Positions 28,413 to 30,232 of a stretch of DNA of 30,232 bases are shown here, piece by piece. The DNA comes from Elysia marginata (Eukaryota > Mollusca > Gastropoda > Plakobranchidae), in NCBI GenBank assembly GCA_019649035.1, contig BMAT01009500.1, positions 117,379 through 147,610 of the forward strand, in the 5' to 3' direction. The stretch's first letter is position 1. Every line of letters starts with the position of its first letter. The notes under the pieces are model-generated. The model was not told the DNA's origin. It made no database searches and saw nothing but the letters and a program-made list of their open reading frames with translations. A program made the translations under genes and the position numbers.

Positions 28413-30232
28413 CTGAAAGTAGAACATGATAAAAAAAAATATGTCTAAAGGTTTCTTTGATACTATCACATGCAAAAAGAAGTAAAAATGCATTCAGTGT
28501 TTTACATTGTATTGTACAGTTAATTTCTATTCACTGTGTAAATACTTTTCATATCTAATACTTTATCAATTCTCATGATAAGGTGTTGCTTTCAACTTTA
28601 AGGCTAAACCATGATGTTAAATTTAGCCCACAGACATCAAGAGGGGAAAAAAGTTTTTGTCATGAAAGACAATGACAAAGAATAGAAGCAGGCAACTCCA
28701 CTTAACTCGACGTCACCTTAACCGATTTTTAAGTAAGTCAATTTTTTTCTAAGCCCCTCCCCCTTCGTATCATAAAAATCTAGGCACTTCCTCATAAGTC
28801 AATTTTTCCCTATAAGCCAGAGGCAAGAGAAAAAGGCTAGATGCAAGTAAATTAACACTGGTGACCTAGCTTACAAAACGCTTTTGAGGGCAATCAAAAG
28901 TGATGACAGTTTTACAGGTAGGCTTTATTCTGCGTAATGCATGATCTGTGACATAAAGTAATGAAAGTTCTGAGGGTAAGGCCAGTTCTACTATGCCTAT
29001 CAGTATCGCATTACAAGCCACAGAACCATTCCATCTTCTTTTCTATCCCCACTCTTTTTTTTATTGTCGCTTTCTCATGTTTGCAACAAAGATAAACAGC
29101 CATAAGACAAAGAGCGATAGGTCTAATGCTAATTGTTGTTGCCAGCAAGAGTAAAGGGGTGTAATAATAAAAAGTTGTGTAAACATGGAGCTCGTGTGCT
29201 GTCCAGTTTCTTACCTGATTGAACAAGTCATAAATTGAAACTTGCCTTCACTCCCCATCCCCACCATTCAACAGGCTAGATCTAATGATGAATCACCGTA
29301 AATGATGCAGTGGACACGCCTACAGCTGAATGCTCATGTAGGCTACAGCCAAGAATAGGCCTACACCCATTACCACTTCCGAAACAAGTGGGAAAACCTC
29401 GTTTTAGTGATGATTTTTTAGAAGGCCTTTTGGTGTTCATTGATTGTCTACTCAGTACATGTACTAGTCTACCAAGGCAAAAAATTCTATAGTTTAGACT
29501 GTGAACTGATTGATGAAGGTAGAAAGAACAAAAAAAAAAAGAAAACAGAAAAATGTTGCAATTGACTTTTGAGTACTAGCAAACACAGTATCGACAATAA
29601 TGAATAACTTTTAATTTCATTTAAATCTTTCAATTTAAGTTAAATGATCTTTTTTTTCATTTGTGTGCCACACGGAAAAAATGTTAATAGCGAATTGCAA
29701 ATAACTCGATTTTTTACCTAAGTCAATATTGTTGGTTATGTGCCCTGGAGATCAACTTATGTGGCGTTGCCTGTGCAGTGTTTGGTTCTGTATTTTAATG
29801 ATGATTTCATCGCCAAAAGATTGATCAGTATGTGACTTTTGTGAGTCATACCTAAAACCTGACAGCAGATCATTTTTAAAGGGATCTTTTACAGCAATTA
29901 ATTTTGTCTCTGCTGCAAAAAACTTTGAAATAATTCTTGGCAATAGATAATTCTAGCTTGTTATTTATCTCACATTGTAATTTTTTGTATGGCACTTGGC
30001 AAATCCATTGAACATACTACCATACTTAGCATATCATTTAATACACATACTCATGTAAAATAACATCAAACCTAAAAACAAATCCATAGGCATACCTTTT
30101 TTATAATCATGTTACTACTTCTAAATATATAATAATAAAAAATTACATTTTCTAGCGCCAAGTCCTGCAGTGAGCAAGCTCTAGGAGCTTAAAAATAAAA
30201 TTAAAAACTAAACTGTAACACAATAGCACAAC
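28413..30232 (-). other. integrin intron (5' end beyond window)
   Basis: At least 1.8 kb of intron. It contains the candidate inverted-repeat element 28689-29773. 29774-30232 is AT-rich with nothing recognised. No further exon with matching phase was found, so the rest of the gene lies to the right. Confidence 0.6.
28689..29773. mobile_element. candidate non-autonomous inverted-repeat element
   Basis: Left end 28689-28714 starts CAGGCAACTCCACTTAACTC; the right end 29748-29773, read inward on the other strand, starts CAGGCAACGCCACATAAGTT. They match at 20 of 26 positions, the first eight perfectly. Subterminal motifs TAACTCGA, CGATTTTT and TAAGTCAAT occur near both ends (28702-28743 and 29702-29728), and AAGTCAATTTTT recurs at about 28796. 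The CAGG start resembles pogo/Tigger-type termini. No transposase frame and no clear TA duplication (flanks AG and TG), so it is an old or wrongly delimited copy. Confidence 0.4.

Noticed and set aside
29873..29928. Possible extra integrin exon on the - strand (TTTTTTGCAG acceptor, peptide with KDPFKNDLLS resembling the calf-1 GNPFK segment)
   Set aside because: Its only donor (CAG|GTTTTAGG) is weak and leaves phase 1, while the next exon (28412) starts in phase 0. It would need another unseen exon, and the peptide match is short.
1..30232. CRISPR array, operon, phage or bacterial defence system
   Set aside because: No regularly spaced repeats or prokaryotic genes; introns, LINEs and splice sites mark this as an animal nuclear genome.

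Overview
This is a eukaryotic, intron-rich, AT-rich window. It holds the 3' parts of two animal cell-adhesion genes that converge on each other. On the + strand (1-12391) are the last exons of an alpha-catenin gene, covering the C-terminal third of the protein: the end of the middle domain, the actin-binding domain and the C-terminal tail. On the - strand (28412 down to 20714) are the last seven coding exons of an integrin alpha subunit: the calf domains, the membrane helix, and a KLGFFRR motif that opens a very long cytoplasmic tail. Both genes run off the window at their 5' ends. Exons were called by protein homology, GT/AG splice sites and phase agreement across every junction. No bacterial-type features were seen.

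The host is an invertebrate animal. A gastropod mollusc is my best guess, from the alpha-catenin and integrin style, the AT-rich introns with repeated AGATCTAGATC motifs, and the mix of RTE-like and CR1/L2-like LINE debris. This is inference, not proof.

Layout: 1-12391 alpha-catenin exons and introns. The introns carry a CR1/L2-like LINE 3' end (about 1238-1737, -), a short retroposon with exact 13-bp target duplications (6913-7067), a pair of homologous intron segments (3889-4136 and 6009-6246), a GC-richer unexplained block (about 9221-9640), a second LINE remnant (about 10735-11235, +) and a tRNA-derived SINE (about 11240-11410, -). 12392-20713 is the convergent intergenic/UTR zone, with an assembly gap (13508-13644), a pogo/Tigger-like transposon end (to 13842) and a degenerate LINE (about 18510-19640, +). 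20714-30232 is the integrin alpha gene. One of its introns holds a 5'-truncated, mutated RTE-like LINE (23733-26412) with a perfect 13-bp target-site duplication, and the most 5' intron holds a candidate inverted-repeat element (28689-29773).

Both host genes act at the cell cortex: integrin alpha links matrix to the cytoskeleton, and alpha-catenin links cadherin/beta-catenin to actin. The most notable host features are the roughly 189-residue integrin alpha cytoplasmic tail with a PPxY motif and proline tracts, and a confirmed-looking 18-nt microexon in alpha-catenin with a second possible 18-nt microexon 3.4 kb downstream. I did not find a convincing novel multi-gene system.
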